From Anaeramoeba flamelloides (taxonomy: Eukaryota > Metamonada > Anaeramoebidae): DNA of 64,000 bases. The stretch covers positions 2,232,001-2,296,000 of the forward strand of contig JANTQA010000033.1 in the NCBI GenBank assembly GCA_027625915.1, written 5' to 3'. The notes under the pieces were generated by a model that was not told where the DNA came from, ran no database searches, and saw only the letters and a program-made list of their open reading frames with translations. How positions within the stretch are numbered: position 1 is the stretch's first letter; the number at the start of each line of letters is the position of its first letter. The translations under genes were made by a program, and so were the position numbers. Shown here piece by piece: positions 52,853 through 64,000 of this stretch.

Positions 52853-53713
52853 ATAAATGGAAATTATAGAAAATATTGATTATTTTTGATGTGTATGTTC
52901 CTTCAACATGAAAAAGAAAGATTATTATTTCATCATAAATTAAAAGAAATAAATCTAAATGGATTCATATTTAATTCAAGACAGTTTGAAATTATTTTCA
53001 TTAATTAATAATAGTGAAATCTACTTTTATATCAAAATTGTAAAGGTGGTTTTATTCTTAAAATACTGGAAGGGAATTTAAGTCTAAGAACAACTCGGGT
53101 GTAATTTACACTCCTTCAACAATCATAAAAAAAAAGTTTGATATTTTTTTAATTGTATCAAAACACATTTAAATAATATTAAATATGATAAAATTTTGAT
53201 TATAATTTTCAAACACCTCTTATATAAATTATTTCCACATATTGATTTTTACCTATAATATTATATTTATCCAGTGTAAATAATTTCTACTAGATTTTGG
53301 TAATTTTTTTCTAACAATTAGAAAATTGGAATTATAAATAAATTATTTCTCTTAAATATTTTTTTTTTATATTACATTTTTAAAGAAAATTATTATTAAA
53401 AAAATATATGGTGATTTTTTATTATTATTGTTTAATGTTAATTGGGAGAGGGTAGTTCAATAATTTTTTTTCTATTTACCCACAATTCTAAACCAGTATT
53501 AATTTTTTATTCTACTAGTTAGTAATTAGATAAGATTATAACATAGAGATAGGTTTTATTAAAAAAACGAAAACCAAAATTTTTATTTTCAAACAAATCA
53601 AAGAAAAAGATCATGTCAACACCAACCAAAATAGAGTAATAAAAATAACAAGTAAAAATGTATAATATTAATTTAAAAGTTTAATTTTGATAAATTTAAT
53701 GTTGAATGGAGAT

Positions 53714-53902
53714 TTAGTTATGCCTTTTTTTGTTAATTATACAACAGTTTTCAAAATTAACTCCATAATTTTCGCAAGGTTTTCTTAATTCCATATTTAA
53801 CAGAATTTGATCATAATACACGACACCGTTATTGTACTTACCAGAAGTCAGTAACATTACCATAGTTCCCAAAATGATTTCATTTTTAGAATTTTTGGAA
53901 TC
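53714..53902 (-). CDS. Unassigned protein-like open frame, perhaps an exon
   Basis: Open for 62 codons to a TAA, with ordinary composition: EIILGTMVMLLTSGKYNNG, then VVYYDQILLNMELRKPC and NYGVNFENCC. No ATG near the start, so it would need an upstream exon; an AG at 53903-53904 region could be an acceptor. A GTAAGTAC donor-like word inside it makes an internal exon end also possible. No family recognised. Confidence 0.3.
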   Translation of the reverse strand, partial: DSKNSKNEIILGTMVMLLTSGKYNNGVVYYDQILLNMELRKPCENYGVNFENCCIINKKRHN

Positions 53903-53929
53903 TCAAAAATTAAAATTTAGAATCACAAT

Positions 53930-54400
53930 ATTAAAATGATTCCAATGGAATCAATTTTTATCAAACATTTTTCACTTTTTAAAGTGCCTTTGAAGTATAA
54001 TTTTTCAAAAATATTAAAAATTATTTTATTCTGATTCCCTGGAATCAAAAACAGAATTTTTATTTGGTACCAAAACTCTATTAAAAAAAAAAAAAAGAAT
54101 CTTTTGATTCCATTTCAAAGAAAAATAATTTTTTTATCAGGAATAAACATAAAAAAATTCAGGATAGATGAAAAGGCGATGAAAACTAAAATCCCAAGAA
54201 GAAAAACCTTAAATATTAATTTTTTTTGAGAAATATAAAATTATTTTTGAAAAATAAAAAAAAAAAAATTATTAATTATTTAATTTTGAGAATGATATGA
54301 TTATTTGTAAAAACCGATTGTAAAGAAGAAATGAGTTGAGGCTTATGATTGGAAAAAAAAGAATCATTTGATTCCATGGTATCAAAAAAAGAATTATTTT
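53930..54400. repeat. Cluster of GATTCC palindromes
   Basis: Five or more short palindromic words of the type GATTCCAATGGAATCA, GATTCCCTGGAATCA and TGATTCCATGGTATCA within 470 bp, each flanked by A/T-rich DNA. It could be a degraded foldback element. Confidence 0.5.
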
Positions 54401-55199
54401 GGCTTTTTTTCAAAAAAAGAATCAAAATGTGAACCCTCAACATTACAAGACAACCTCATATCAGAATAAGCTAAATTTACAAGCCATTCTCTTCCTCAAT
54501 ACATATCAAACCAAATTTAAACGACGCCATTGGTTATTTTTCTTCTCTACTTTTTTTTTAAAAAAAGCGAAAGATACAAAAAAAAATTGAATCTTGGAGA
54601 AAAAAAAGTAAAGACAAAAAAATAAATGGAAAAATGATTATTTTAAAAAAATTAAGTTTAGAACTTCTCTTTTATTCATAAGAATTTTTTCTGATCTTTA
54701 TTATTCACATTTTTTCAGTCATTTTTAAAAAGGAAGGGTTACTTTTAGGCAAATAGAAAGAAATTAAAAGTAAAAATTATACCATATATCACCGAAAATT
54801 ACCCTGGATTTTTTTTTTTTTTCAGATTTTTACTTTTTCAAAGAAACCAAATAATTTAATTTTTGAAATAATTTTATTTTTAAAGTGAATGTATATTTAA
54901 TTATTATTTTTTGAACTTGGTAATACAAGTTTTAAAAATGTAATATAATCTTTCCCCTTACTTCAAGAGAAAAATTGAGTGATAAACACTCAATCTCACA
55001 ATTGTTCAAATTCTTTTTAATTATTATTTGATAAAAAAATGTTTATGAAGTGTCTATCAAGAACAAATCCTAAAATAAAATGTTATAATTATTCGATCAT
55101 TTGAAAAAATCAACAACATTATCGGTTAAAATATTGATCATTGCTTTTAAAAAAATAGTTTTCAATAAAGTTGAAAACAAAATGATCATTTATTAGAGG

Positions 55200-56440
55200 T
55201 TTTTATGATAACATATATTATCATGATATTAGCAATAACATCGCGAGAAGCTGAAAAAAATATAATTAGTATTACTTTGTGGTGAAAATCATAAAATCAC
55301 AATATTCTAATTTATCGCGATAAAACAAAAATCGCGAAAAAAAGGAAAATTACTTTTTTGCAATCTCCTTAACAAAATCTCTTGACTTTAACCAAGCCAT
55401 TTGAGATTTTTATAAGGATTTTCCCCTTTAAAAATGTTAAAAAATGTTTGAAAGGGTGATGAAGTACTTTCGAGGGTTTGAAAGGTATGAAAAGACAGAA
55501 AAGTTTTATAAAAGGTATGAGTTTGATTATTTGGTTGAATAAAAATTTTTTTCTTTTCATTTTTTTTTTTTAACAAAATATAAAATCTCCTGTGAATTTT
55601 ATGATCAAACTAATAATCATCCTATTTCAACAATATACTTAAATATAAAATTGAGTGTTTTTTTTTAAATGGGGTTATTACATTCACAAGTTGTATAACA
55701 AAAAAAGAAGAAAGAGTCATTTTTTTAATGATTATTAGTGATCATTCAAAAAAAATCATTAAACTCTCGTTGTGTTTTCTTTATAATATCCAGATATGAG
55801 AAGAAGAAGAAGAAGAAAAAAACAAATGTAAAAAACGATCTTAATAATTGATGATAATGTAGCTAGGGTGTCGTGAAAGCTTTTGAAAGGTTATCCAACC
55901 CCTTTCAGTTTTCATAGAATAATAAAAATGTTTCAACCCAGGATCACATTCTTTAAAGAGCAGATAAAGGGTTAGTTGTTTTAGAAGCCTTTTTACTCAA
56001 CGCAATTTATAACCCCACGATTTGCTGAGAAAATATTTATCTATCTTTAGTTCTTATTGTTGTTGATCTAAAAGGATCGATAGGTTTGCCAACCAAATCA
56101 AAAGAAAATACAATGAAAACTCTTGATCTGATCTTTAATTGAATCAAGTATTGTTTTTATAAAAGAATAACTTTTTTTTCAATAATCTTGTTTTTTGATC
56201 AAACAAAATTTTTTTGTAAAAGTATTGCTGAATTAGCCCAAAAATCCATCAACTATTATATCTGGCGATTTAATTTTTATCAAGATATTTTAATTTTTAT
56301 CAATATTTTGAGACAATTATCATGATTTTATAGAATATCACGATTTGTGATATTATCGTAATATTCTGATATTCGCGATTTTTCTACAATATTGCGATTT
56401 TTCTACAATATTGCGATTTGATAAAAAGAATCGCCTTTTT
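55200..56440. repeat. Inverted-repeat zone with ATATCGCGAT words
   Basis: The left part (55205-55345: TTATCATGATATTAGC, CATCGCGAG, TTTATCGCGATAAAAC) and right part (56255-56440: TTATCATGATTTTAT, TATTCGCGATTTTTCTAC repeated) have opposite-sense related words. They may be the ends of a ~1.2-kb element. The right end holds a tandem TTTTTCTACAATATTGCGA repeat. Confidence 0.45.
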
Positions 56441-56609
56441 TATAACTTTATTGCAACTTGAGCAAAGATATCATCAAATCATGTAATAATCTTAATATTT
56501 TTTAATAATTTATATCTCGAAAATTAAAATTAATTTAATAAAAATGAGTTAAATTCAGTTAAAATTTTTCTAATTTTATTTATAATATTTAGTTACAATT
56601 GAAATTTTT

Positions 56610-59595
56610 TTAATTTTTTTTTTCCTTTTTTTTTGATTTATTTATTTTGTCTGTTTTCTTCTTCTTCTTTTCCTTTTCCTTTTTCTTTTCCCTTATCTTT
56701 GGTTTGTTTATTACAATTTTTTTTTTTTTTTTTTTCTTTGGTTTTTTGATTTTGTCTGCTTTCTTTTTCTTTTTCTTTTCTTTATCCTTTCTCTTTTTCT
56801 TTTTCTTTTTCTTTTCCCTTTTCTTTGGTTTGTTTATAATAATTTTTTTGTTCTTTTTTTTTTTGTTCTTTTTCTTTTTCTGTTTTTTTTTTTCAATTCC
56901 CTTTTCCTTTTGTTCTTTCCTTGGATTGTTTATTTTTATTTTCTTTTTTTTTTTTTTCTTTTCTTTCATTTTCTTTTTTTCCAATTTTTTTTTTTTTTTT
57001 TTCTTTTTTGATTTTTTAGTCTGTTTTTTCTCTTTTCCAATATCTTCTTTTTCTAATAAATATTTAATTATATTTCCAATAATTATTTCTCCACCCTTAT
57101 GAAAACATCCATTAAAATCGTTATCTGAAAATTTATTTGAAGTATAGGCAAAAACCTTTTGTGAAACTGGAAAAAAATTAATTAAAGCAAGTGGAATTTT
57201 CTCCTTTGTTGCTTTAATTATTGAAATAAAAAATGATCTATCACTCCATTGTGCAACTGTTTCCCCTATTTCATTAATTCCCACTGTCCTATAACTTTTT
57301 TTCCCACCATCAAACGATCTTAATGAATTGTTTATTTTATGTTTTGGTAAAAGTATTTTCCCAACCTTTGAATGTTTGGAAACACATTCTATTTCATCAT
57401 CATCATCATCATCTTCTTCTGATGAATCCTCCTCTGAGTTATTACTATTCCCTTTTTTTCCAACATTTTGAGAATTGGATTTTTTTTTTTTATGATGGCG
57501 ATCATTACCTTCAGATTCTGAAGAGCTGTCACTGTCGCCATCGTCTTCCTCGCTGTCTTGAGAAATTTCACAAAGATCTTTTAATTCGGCTATTTTTGAA
57601 AACTTTCCACCAATTTGCCGTTTTCGGTCCTCAGTACCAAAGAAACAAGTTGAAACAACACAGGGTATTCTCTTTTCTAAACAGTCATATAGTAAATCTC
57701 CAATTTTATTTGAATCTTGGTAATTTTTATTACAATAATGAAAAATTAAATCAAATTGATAAAGTTGATGTTTAATTGGCAAGGAATCATTCATATCAAA
57801 TATCGTAACATTACATTTACCCGATTTCCCACAAATAGACCTTTTTACATCATTTTTCCATCTCGCATTAGTATCATTAGTCAATAATGCAATGTGATAA
57901 TGCTTATTATTGAACTTTCTTTGCCGTATGTCTTTATATTGTAATCGGTTTAAATGTTGAAAATGGTATTTTTGAATTAATTTTTTTTTTTTTCTTTCGA
58001 TAATAATTCCAATTTCCTTTCCCCTTTCCATTTCCTTTTTTGTTTCTTTTTCTATTTCCTCTTTTATTTCCTTGTCAAGTTCTATTTCTATTTCTTGACC
58101 AAATTCCATTTCTTTGTTGTTCTCATTTCCATTTTTATTATTAAAACCATTTGTATTTTGTATTCCCTTTTCACTCGATTCGATTCTCATTTCATTTTTA
58201 TTGTTGCCGATGACAAGGCTATTCTTATTTTGATTTAAATTGTATTCTAAAGCTACTAATAAATTCTCCTTAAATTGTAAACCATTGTTTTTATCCTTCA
58301 AATAATTAAGAAACTCAGAATCTAATTTCTTTTCTTTAGAATTATTATTCTTAATAATTCTTTCGATAAAAACTTCATTTTCGATTATATTCGATTTAAT
58401 GACCTCAATTAATTCATCACGATTTAAAGTTTCCAATTTAATAACATTTAATAAATTATTTAACGATTTTCGGATGTTTAGTGGACTGCCACTTAGGCCA
58501 TTTATGTGACACAAATATGCCCCTCTTTCAGAGAGCCTCCTGAATAATTCAATTTCATTGACCCTTAATCCTGATAATGTTAAAATCGTATAAACCGTTT
58601 CATGAAAAAGCTCATTGAAGCACCCTTTCCTCAGAAGTAATTCTTCAGACCTCATTTCAATAAAAGAAGTTAGCGACGGGATTAATGTATATAGACCATG
58701 CTTTACTGCCTTATCAAGATCTTTTAAAACAGTGGAAAGCGTTAATGTCGAAAGCAAAAATGAGACACATGTTTGCTTTAATTCTGGGACTTTAAATTTA
58801 AACGAACAAATTAACACAGGCCAAACATCATTTTTTGTTAAGACTACTTTCTTTGTATAAAAAAAATCCAAAAATAATTTAAATGCTTTCACAGAAATGT
58901 CAGGAATTATAATTTTCATCATGTCTTCCTCAGTTTTTTGTAAACTATCTTTTTTCTTTGTTTTTTTTTTATGTTTTTCTTCTTGTTTTTGTTTGTGTTT
59001 TACTTTTGTCTTGTTTTCTTTTTCTTGATTTGTTTCTGTTTCTTTTTTTTCTTTTTCTATGTCATTTTCTTTTTTTTTCTTTTTCTTTTTCTTTTTCTTT
59101 TTCTTGTTCTTGTTCTTGTTCTCTTTCTATTTCTATTTCTTCTTCTTTTTCTTTTCCTTTTTCTTTTCCTTCTCCGTTTACGTTTTGAGATACACACTCG
59201 TTTTTTTCTTCTTTTTCTTTTACTTTCATAATTATATTTGAATTTTCTTCTTTTTGTTTTATAGTTTCTTTGTTTTCTTTTTCCTTGTTCCTATTAAAAT
59301 CAATTTTTTTTTCTTTTTCAATTCGGATAGGGTTTTTTCTTGATCTTTTCAAATTATTGATTGTTTTACTTTGTTTTTCTTGGTGCAATTTGAGATCAGC
59401 ATTTTGGTTTTTTTGAATTTCGGAATGACTGTTATTCTCGTAAAATAATTTTAAAAAAAATTGAGAATTTAACGACAAGATGATCTTGTGCCCATACATT
59501 TGGCATTTTGTAGGACCAACAACAAAATTTACATCAGCTATTTCAGGACTATTGATTAACTTTCTCACATCATCTGAAATTGGGTTGGTTTCCAT
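56610..59595 (-). CDS. BTB/POZ-BACK protein with C-terminal GATase1/ThuA-like domain
   Basis: Start at 59595 (METNPISDDVRKLI). The BTB fold begins with IADVNFVVGPTKCQMYGHKI and is split by a charged Lys/Glu insert of about 150 residues before resuming with IIIPDISVKAFKLFLDFFYT, then a BACK-like helical segment. BTB-BACK proteins commonly act as Cullin-3 adaptors. The second half (58000-57100) has the strand pattern HIALLTNDTNARW, QFDLIFHYCN, IPCVVSTCFFGTE and LALINFFPVSQ, close to ThuA/class-I glutamine-amidotransferase-like folds; catalysis is unproven. Another acidic insert (SEEDDGDSDSSSESEG) interrupts this fold. The C-terminus is a ~130-residue Lys-rich tail. The frame shifts once inside the purine-rich insert, at or near an A9 run (59070-59078 on the plus strand as T9). 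No intron signal fits there, so an indel, real or from sequencing, is likely. Confidence 0.75.
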
Positions 59596-60004
59596 ACAAA
59601 TATTACAAAGAAAAAGCTGTTGTATTAATCCAATACACCAACCACAGAAAAATAAATTTTTTAAAAGAGATTGAAAAGAATAAAAAATGATAATTTGATC
59701 TGTTTGTGAAAAGAGTAAGTACATTTTTACCAATTTTGAGTTCCTTCACAGTTAATATGAAACTGGTTTATTTCAAATCATTTCTTTAGTAGGACACATT
59801 AATATTTTAATAAATATGAGTGTAGAATATATCTTAGTCTAATAGATTTAAATACCAACTTAAAAAAAATGGAAATTAAAAAAAGGAAAAAATTGATTCA
59901 GAAAAAATAAATAAAAATCATTTATTTTTTAATCTTATCTGTAAAATTTGATACAATTACTCATCTTTTATATGATTTTATTCTTAATTCTTTACTGTTT
60001 GTTT

Positions 60005-60225
60005 CAAAATAAAAGGATCAAAATTTTCATTCAGCTTTCCAAAAAAAGGTGGTTTATAAATCATGTACCATTTAAAATTTTGAATTCTTAAAACCAGCTT
60101 AAATTATTAATTTACCTTTTTTAATGAGGGAACTTTGATGATTTATTTTAATTGATGATATGTGATTTTTTAAGGAAAGCTGAATGAAAATTTTGATCTT
60201 TTTATTTTACAATTAACAGTATGGA
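60005..60225. repeat. Foldback element D4, full copy
   Basis: Arms GATCAAAATTTTCATTCAGC plus TTTCC (60016-60040) and their exact inverse (60174-60198), extended by ACTGTT...TAAAA-type outer words on both sides. About 220 bp. A partial copy lies at 9255-9420. Confidence 0.75.
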
Positions 60226-60722
60226 AATAATTTATATTCGAAAATTTTTGAGAAACAAATACTTTTTATTTCTAAATAATTCCAATAATGAATTTTAATT
60301 CCAATTTATATTGTTTCACTAATTTGATTTACGATTCAGAAAATAGGATATTTTTAACTATTCCTTTTCATAAATATGTATTTTTAGTTATAATGGTTCG
60401 ATTTTAAAATGATGTATTTTTGTTTAAATTTAAAACTCGAAATAATTCTGAATCTGATTGAAAATTTTTACTAAATTTTTCTTCATTTCTGGGTTGAGTC
60501 TTATTGTTGTTTTTTTTTTGATTGTGAGAATGAAATTCCATTACACTTTAATTTGAGTTTTACCAGTATTCTTTATTTTGGGTTTGTTCGACAAAAATAT
60601 TTGAAAAAAGAATTTTGACATCAAATTTGTAAAAAATGTATTGTAATATAAAGAATAAATAGTAATGTACCAAGAAATACAAGTTTAAAAATTGTTTGGA
60701 GTTCATTTAAATTAAGGAACTA

Positions 60723-60758
<36 letters not shown>

Positions 60759-61637
60759 ACCAATTTTTAAATAAGGATTCCTTATCTAGAAATCAGTTTA
60801 ATAGGAAAACAAACAGGGTTTTTCAAATTACAATAATTGACTAAAAAATTTCCCGATCTCTATTAAATTTAATAGAGAATAGTCCATTAAGAAGATAAAG
60901 AAAAAAGAAATCTTCCCAAATATAAAATATGGTTGAATTTTTATTGTTATTCTTGATTTCAACAAAATTTTCAGTAAAGGTCGGCTTTCTTCTTTGGTCT
61001 ACAAATAGAAAAGATTTATTTCAAATATACACATTCCCCTGTCTATTTTTTCGTTTATTATAGGATTAATTTCAAGAATTCTGTTCCACCCATTTCTAGA
61101 TTCAAAATATAATTTAATAAAATCATAAATTAATATTTAATTTGAAAAAAATATTCTAAAATAATTATTATTTTTTAAGGGATATTTTGTCGAAAATTTA
61201 ATATAGATTCTTTGGAAAAGTCTTTATTTTAGATAAAATTTTTAGATTGAGTACAATGATTATTGTTTATATTCTTTTTATAAGATTTATAAAGATTTAC
61301 CTGGCTTTGAAAGTCAATTTACTATTAAACAATAATTACTAAGAATTTTAGAGTGATGGAAATTTTTTTTAAGATTTTGAAACAATTAAGATGTTTATTT
61401 CTCCAAGGATATCATTAAATCCAAAAAATGAGACTTAGTATCATTGAAACATAATTCATTAATATTTAGGATTTCTTTCAAATTTTTAGAATATTTTCTA
61501 TTTTTGACTATTTTGGTAATTTTTCAGTGATTAAAATCGATATTCAGGATTTTAATTCGAAAAATTTCGATAAATATTAATAAAAGTTTGATTTTTTAGG
61601 ACAAAAAAGAATTTTCTATGAAATTAAAAAAAAATTA

Positions 61638-61834
61638 CAGTCAATTATACTTTTAATAAACAATCTTTGAAGCAAATTTAAGGTAGAAAAAAGTCTCAAA
61701 TTTAGGTACAAAATTCAAATTATAGTAAAATAATTTGTATAAAAAAAATTCCTCCAAAAATATACTTCAATTTGAGATTTTTGTTGTGCCTTAAATTTTT
61801 TTGAAAGTTTGTGACTTGAAAGTGGAACTAACAT
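61638..61834. mobile_element. Mariner-like MITE, most diverged copy
   Basis: Left end CAGTCAATTATACTTTTAAT after TA; right end AAAGTGGAACTAACATTAG. The core words TCTCAAATTTAGGTACAAAA and TTTGTGACTTGAAAGTG are recognisable. Divergence between arms suggests an old insertion. Confidence 0.65.
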
Positions 61835-63177
61835 TAGCAATTTTTTTAAGTTTATCTAATTCTCAAGACAAATTAAATGCCATATGGTGTTTGATTGATA
61901 TCCTAAAATCAATAATGAAAAAGTAAGAGATTCTTTGAAAAAAAAAAAAAAAAAAACACCAATGGATGACACTCAATTTCCAATTCAAATTGGTGTAGAT
62001 TATTATTTTTAATTCAACTTTAGAGATTTGAAAGACCCATTTTCTGTAGTTTTTTGGATCTTGAAGATTTTTTTTTTTCTTTTTTTCAAAAGATTTTTTT
62101 TTATATCTTCGAATAATAAATGAATCTTTAATCTATCAAATTTAGAGGATTAAAAAAATAAATACAGCTTAGAATAAATTGGAATTAAGTTTTTTCTTCA
62201 CTAAAAAAAATTTAGTCTGAATAAAATTAAATAAGAGATAATTTAAATTTGGATTTTTAATTTTTGATTTTTTGAACTTGAGGAATCTATTTTGGTCCAT
62301 TGAATTTTTGGAGATACTTGAAATTTTTTGATGATTTGATTGTTATCTAATGATTTCCTGTAAATATTTTTTCATATATGTTGAACTTATGTAATTGATA
62401 ATTCTAAATTGTTTTTTTCTTTATTTGAATTTTTACAAATTTGAGAATCTTTTGAAATTTTTTTTGTTATTTTAATTTTTTTCTCTCTGATATCCATCTT
62501 AATTTATTTTTACTTTTCTGTTTTTGTAATAATCTTATATTTTTTTTTTAATTTTGGTTTTTTTGGAATTAAAAATACCTTTTAAACATTTTTGAATTGA
62601 ATTTTTTAACAATGTGATCCTTTGATTTTTTTTTTAGTTTCCAATAATTTTTGTCAACCAAAAGAACTTCAATTTCAAAATGTAATTTTTCGAGGTTAAA
62701 CACTACATGAATATCAAGAAAATCCTCTTTAAGTGACTAGACCCTTAATTAGGAAAATTTTCAAAAAAATCTTTTATTTAAACAAACTAATTTTTACTTA
62801 AAGTTATTATTTAGATAGTGTGATCAATTTTACTTTTTTCAAAAATTAATAGACAATCTTAATTATATTTATTTTTATTCTTTTTTGTTTTCTCCAATAA
62901 GATTAAAATAGGATTGGAATTATTTAAAAAAAAAACAATAAAATGATGAGAAAAAAGGAATATAAAAATAACAAAAAGGATGAGGAAAGTAATTAATTAT
63001 TGTATGGGTTTATTTTATTTATTATATTCCGTTTACAACTTGTTAAAGTCGTAGAAATCAGAAAATTTATATGTTTTCTGAAATACAAAATTCATATAAA
63101 ATAAAATAAAAAAAAAAAAAAAATAGTTTTGGTTGAAAAATTCTAGTCTTTTTGTTATTTAATTGTAATTTTAAATT

Positions 63178-63957
63178 TTAAACATTTGATTCAATTTCTG
63201 TTTTTAAGTCTTCAATTTTTTGGTTAAGAGGAGATCCTTCTTGTTTAACGATGACACAGGCAATGATCGGGCGAGAAATTTTACAAGATTCACCAAGAAT
63301 TTTTGAAGAAGGAATGAAAACATAAGGAACATTTTTGTCTTCACAAATTATTGGGAAGTGTAAAACGATCTCCAGTGGATCAGCGTCTGAAGTGATGATG
63401 ACTAATTCTGCTTTTCCTCGATTGACAAACTTTGTTGCTTCATTTGCTCCTGTTGGTTTTTGGGAAAAAAATTAAAGAGTTTTGAAGAAAAAGCGTATTA
63501 AAAAAAAAAAAGGAATTAAATATTATTTTTGAAAAGCAAGTTTTGTAAGATTGTTATCAAACAAAAGAAAGAAACAATAATAAAAAAAAAAAAAAAAAAA
63601 GTAAAATTATTACCTTTCCGAAGTTGCTTATATTCAACAGCTTCTTTACAAAGATCCAGGATTTTGATTAAAAGTTGTTTTTCAGCAAATGGCATGATTC
63701 TTTTGTCTCGTTTGTTTTTTTTATCCTTTTTCTTTTTTTTATCTTTCTTTTTTTTTTTTTGTCTTTTTCTTTTCCTTTTTTTCTTCTTCAACAGATTCTT
63801 CTTCAATTTTTTCTTCTTCCTTTACTTTTTTGTCTTTCTTTTTCTTTTTTTGTCTTTCTTCTTCTTTTTTTTTTCTTTTCTTTTTTCTTTTTTTTTGGTG
63901 TTTTTTTTTTTTTTCTACCTTTTCTTCTTCTTTTTCTTCTTTTTTTTCTTCCTCCAT
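63178..63957 (-). CDS. SNU13: Snu13/15.5K (L7Ae family) kink-turn RNA-binding protein with a charged N-terminal extension
   Basis: Exon 2 (63449-63178) and exon 1 ending at 63614 are joined by a GTAATA...CAG intron. The core from Met at 63695 gives 117 residues: YKQLRKGANEATKFVNRG, SDADPLEIVLHFP, CEDKNVPYVFIPS and SRPIIACVIVKQEGS. These match Snu13 rather than NHP2 or eL30. Snu13 binds kink-turns in U4 snRNA and box C/D snoRNAs, in the spliceosome and nucleolus. The core start (MPFAEKQLL) aligns inside the usual N-terminus, so translation probably begins upstream. The same frame continues into a Lys-rich stretch from an ATG at 63806. Another ATG at 63957 opens an acidic/basic extension (MEEEKKEEKEEEK) in a different frame that overlaps it, with an A12 run between, so the true start is unsure. 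Confidence 0.85.
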
Positions 63958-64000
63958 TTTGACTTTTTAGGTGTCTTTTTTTTTTTTTTTTTTTTTATCT

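Larger units (their letters stand above)
50875..56609. other. Gene-poor region between the SNARE and BTB genes
   Basis: About 5.7 kb. Supported content: a family A element (52277-52852), an unassigned protein-like frame (53714-53902), a GATTCC palindrome cluster (53930-54400) and an inverted-repeat zone rich in CGCGAT/ATATCG words (55200-56440). Weak possible coding pieces on the minus strand are a start-like MAWLKSRDFVKEIAKK followed by GTAATT near 55355-55405, and an end-like DLVGKPIDPFRSTTIR with a stop near 56060-56160. I could not link them into a gene. Confidence 0.5.
59596..63177. other. Region upstream of the BTB gene, no gene seen
   Basis: About 3.6 kb of AT-rich sequence without a recognisable exon. 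Contains the BTB promoter area, a foldback (60005-60225), a poly-T run of about 27 at 60731-60757, and a mariner-like MITE (61638-61834). The last 200 bp are the 3' flank of the Snu13 gene. Confidence 0.6.

Noticed and set aside
55369-55576. Two overlapping 60-codon minus-strand frames
   Set aside because: Two frames are open at once over a C/T-rich tract, which argues for composition rather than coding.
56647-57102. Long Phe-rich frame on the plus strand
   Set aside because: Complement of the Lys-rich tail of the BTB gene.
57323-57775. 150-codon plus-strand frame with His-rich start
   Set aside because: Antisense shadow of the BTB gene's acidic insert and GATase-like region.
58958-59241. 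Overlapping Phe/Leu/Ser frames on the plus strand
   Set aside because: Complement of the Lys/Glu insert of the BTB gene in several frames.
63675-63962. Phe-rich frame on the plus strand at the right edge
   Set aside because: Complement of the charged N-terminal extension of Snu13.

Overview
The window is nuclear DNA from a very AT-rich unicellular eukaryote. It has GT-AG spliceosomal introns (11 placed here, 41-nt exons up to a 4.85 kb intron), long homopolymer and Asn/Lys/Glu tracts, and genes for a heterotrimeric G-protein alpha subunit, a Hippo-type kinase, a SNARE and Snu13. The style fits a free-living amoeboid protist. An Anaeramoeba-like anaerobe is one possibility, because of the AmrS-family radical SAM gene and BTB/NLR-like genes, but the lineage cannot be fixed from this sequence alone.

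Layout. 105-182 (+): possible last exon of an unknown gene. 2259-3422 (-): first three exons of a G-alpha subunit; the rest was not found. 3.4-12.9 kb: no confident gene, dense with short inverted-repeat elements. 12935-21454 (-): a three-exon PH + STE20 kinase + SARAH protein, an MST1/2 (Hippo) relative with seven copies of a GT(M/T) linker motif; its introns hold nested mobile-element debris including a LINE reverse-transcriptase fragment. 26529-32614 (-): a five-exon gene fusing an AmmeMemoRadiSam radical SAM enzyme to a complete diflavin reductase, the most striking gene here. 37090-41685 (+): an intronless NLR-like (STAND) protein with a degenerate lipase-like N-terminus, an NB-ARC-like NTPase, a poly-Asn tract and 11 TPRs. 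44771-50874 (-): a three-exon SYP7-type Qc-SNARE whose zero-layer position appears to be Thr. 56610-59595 (-): a BTB-BACK protein with a C-terminal GATase1/ThuA-like fold. 63178-63957 (-): Snu13/15.5K.

The genes do not form one pathway. Signalling (G-alpha, Hippo kinase, BTB, STAND) and housekeeping (SNARE, Snu13) functions are mixed. Between and inside the genes lie at least seven families of short non-coding repeats: a TA-flanked mariner-like MITE (7 copies), a ~580-bp TIR element (5 copies), modular perfect-palindrome hairpins (8 loci), and several two- or three-copy families. Some are nested, which gives a relative age order. Two genes break frame inside long A runs, so homopolymer length errors must be considered before calling them broken.
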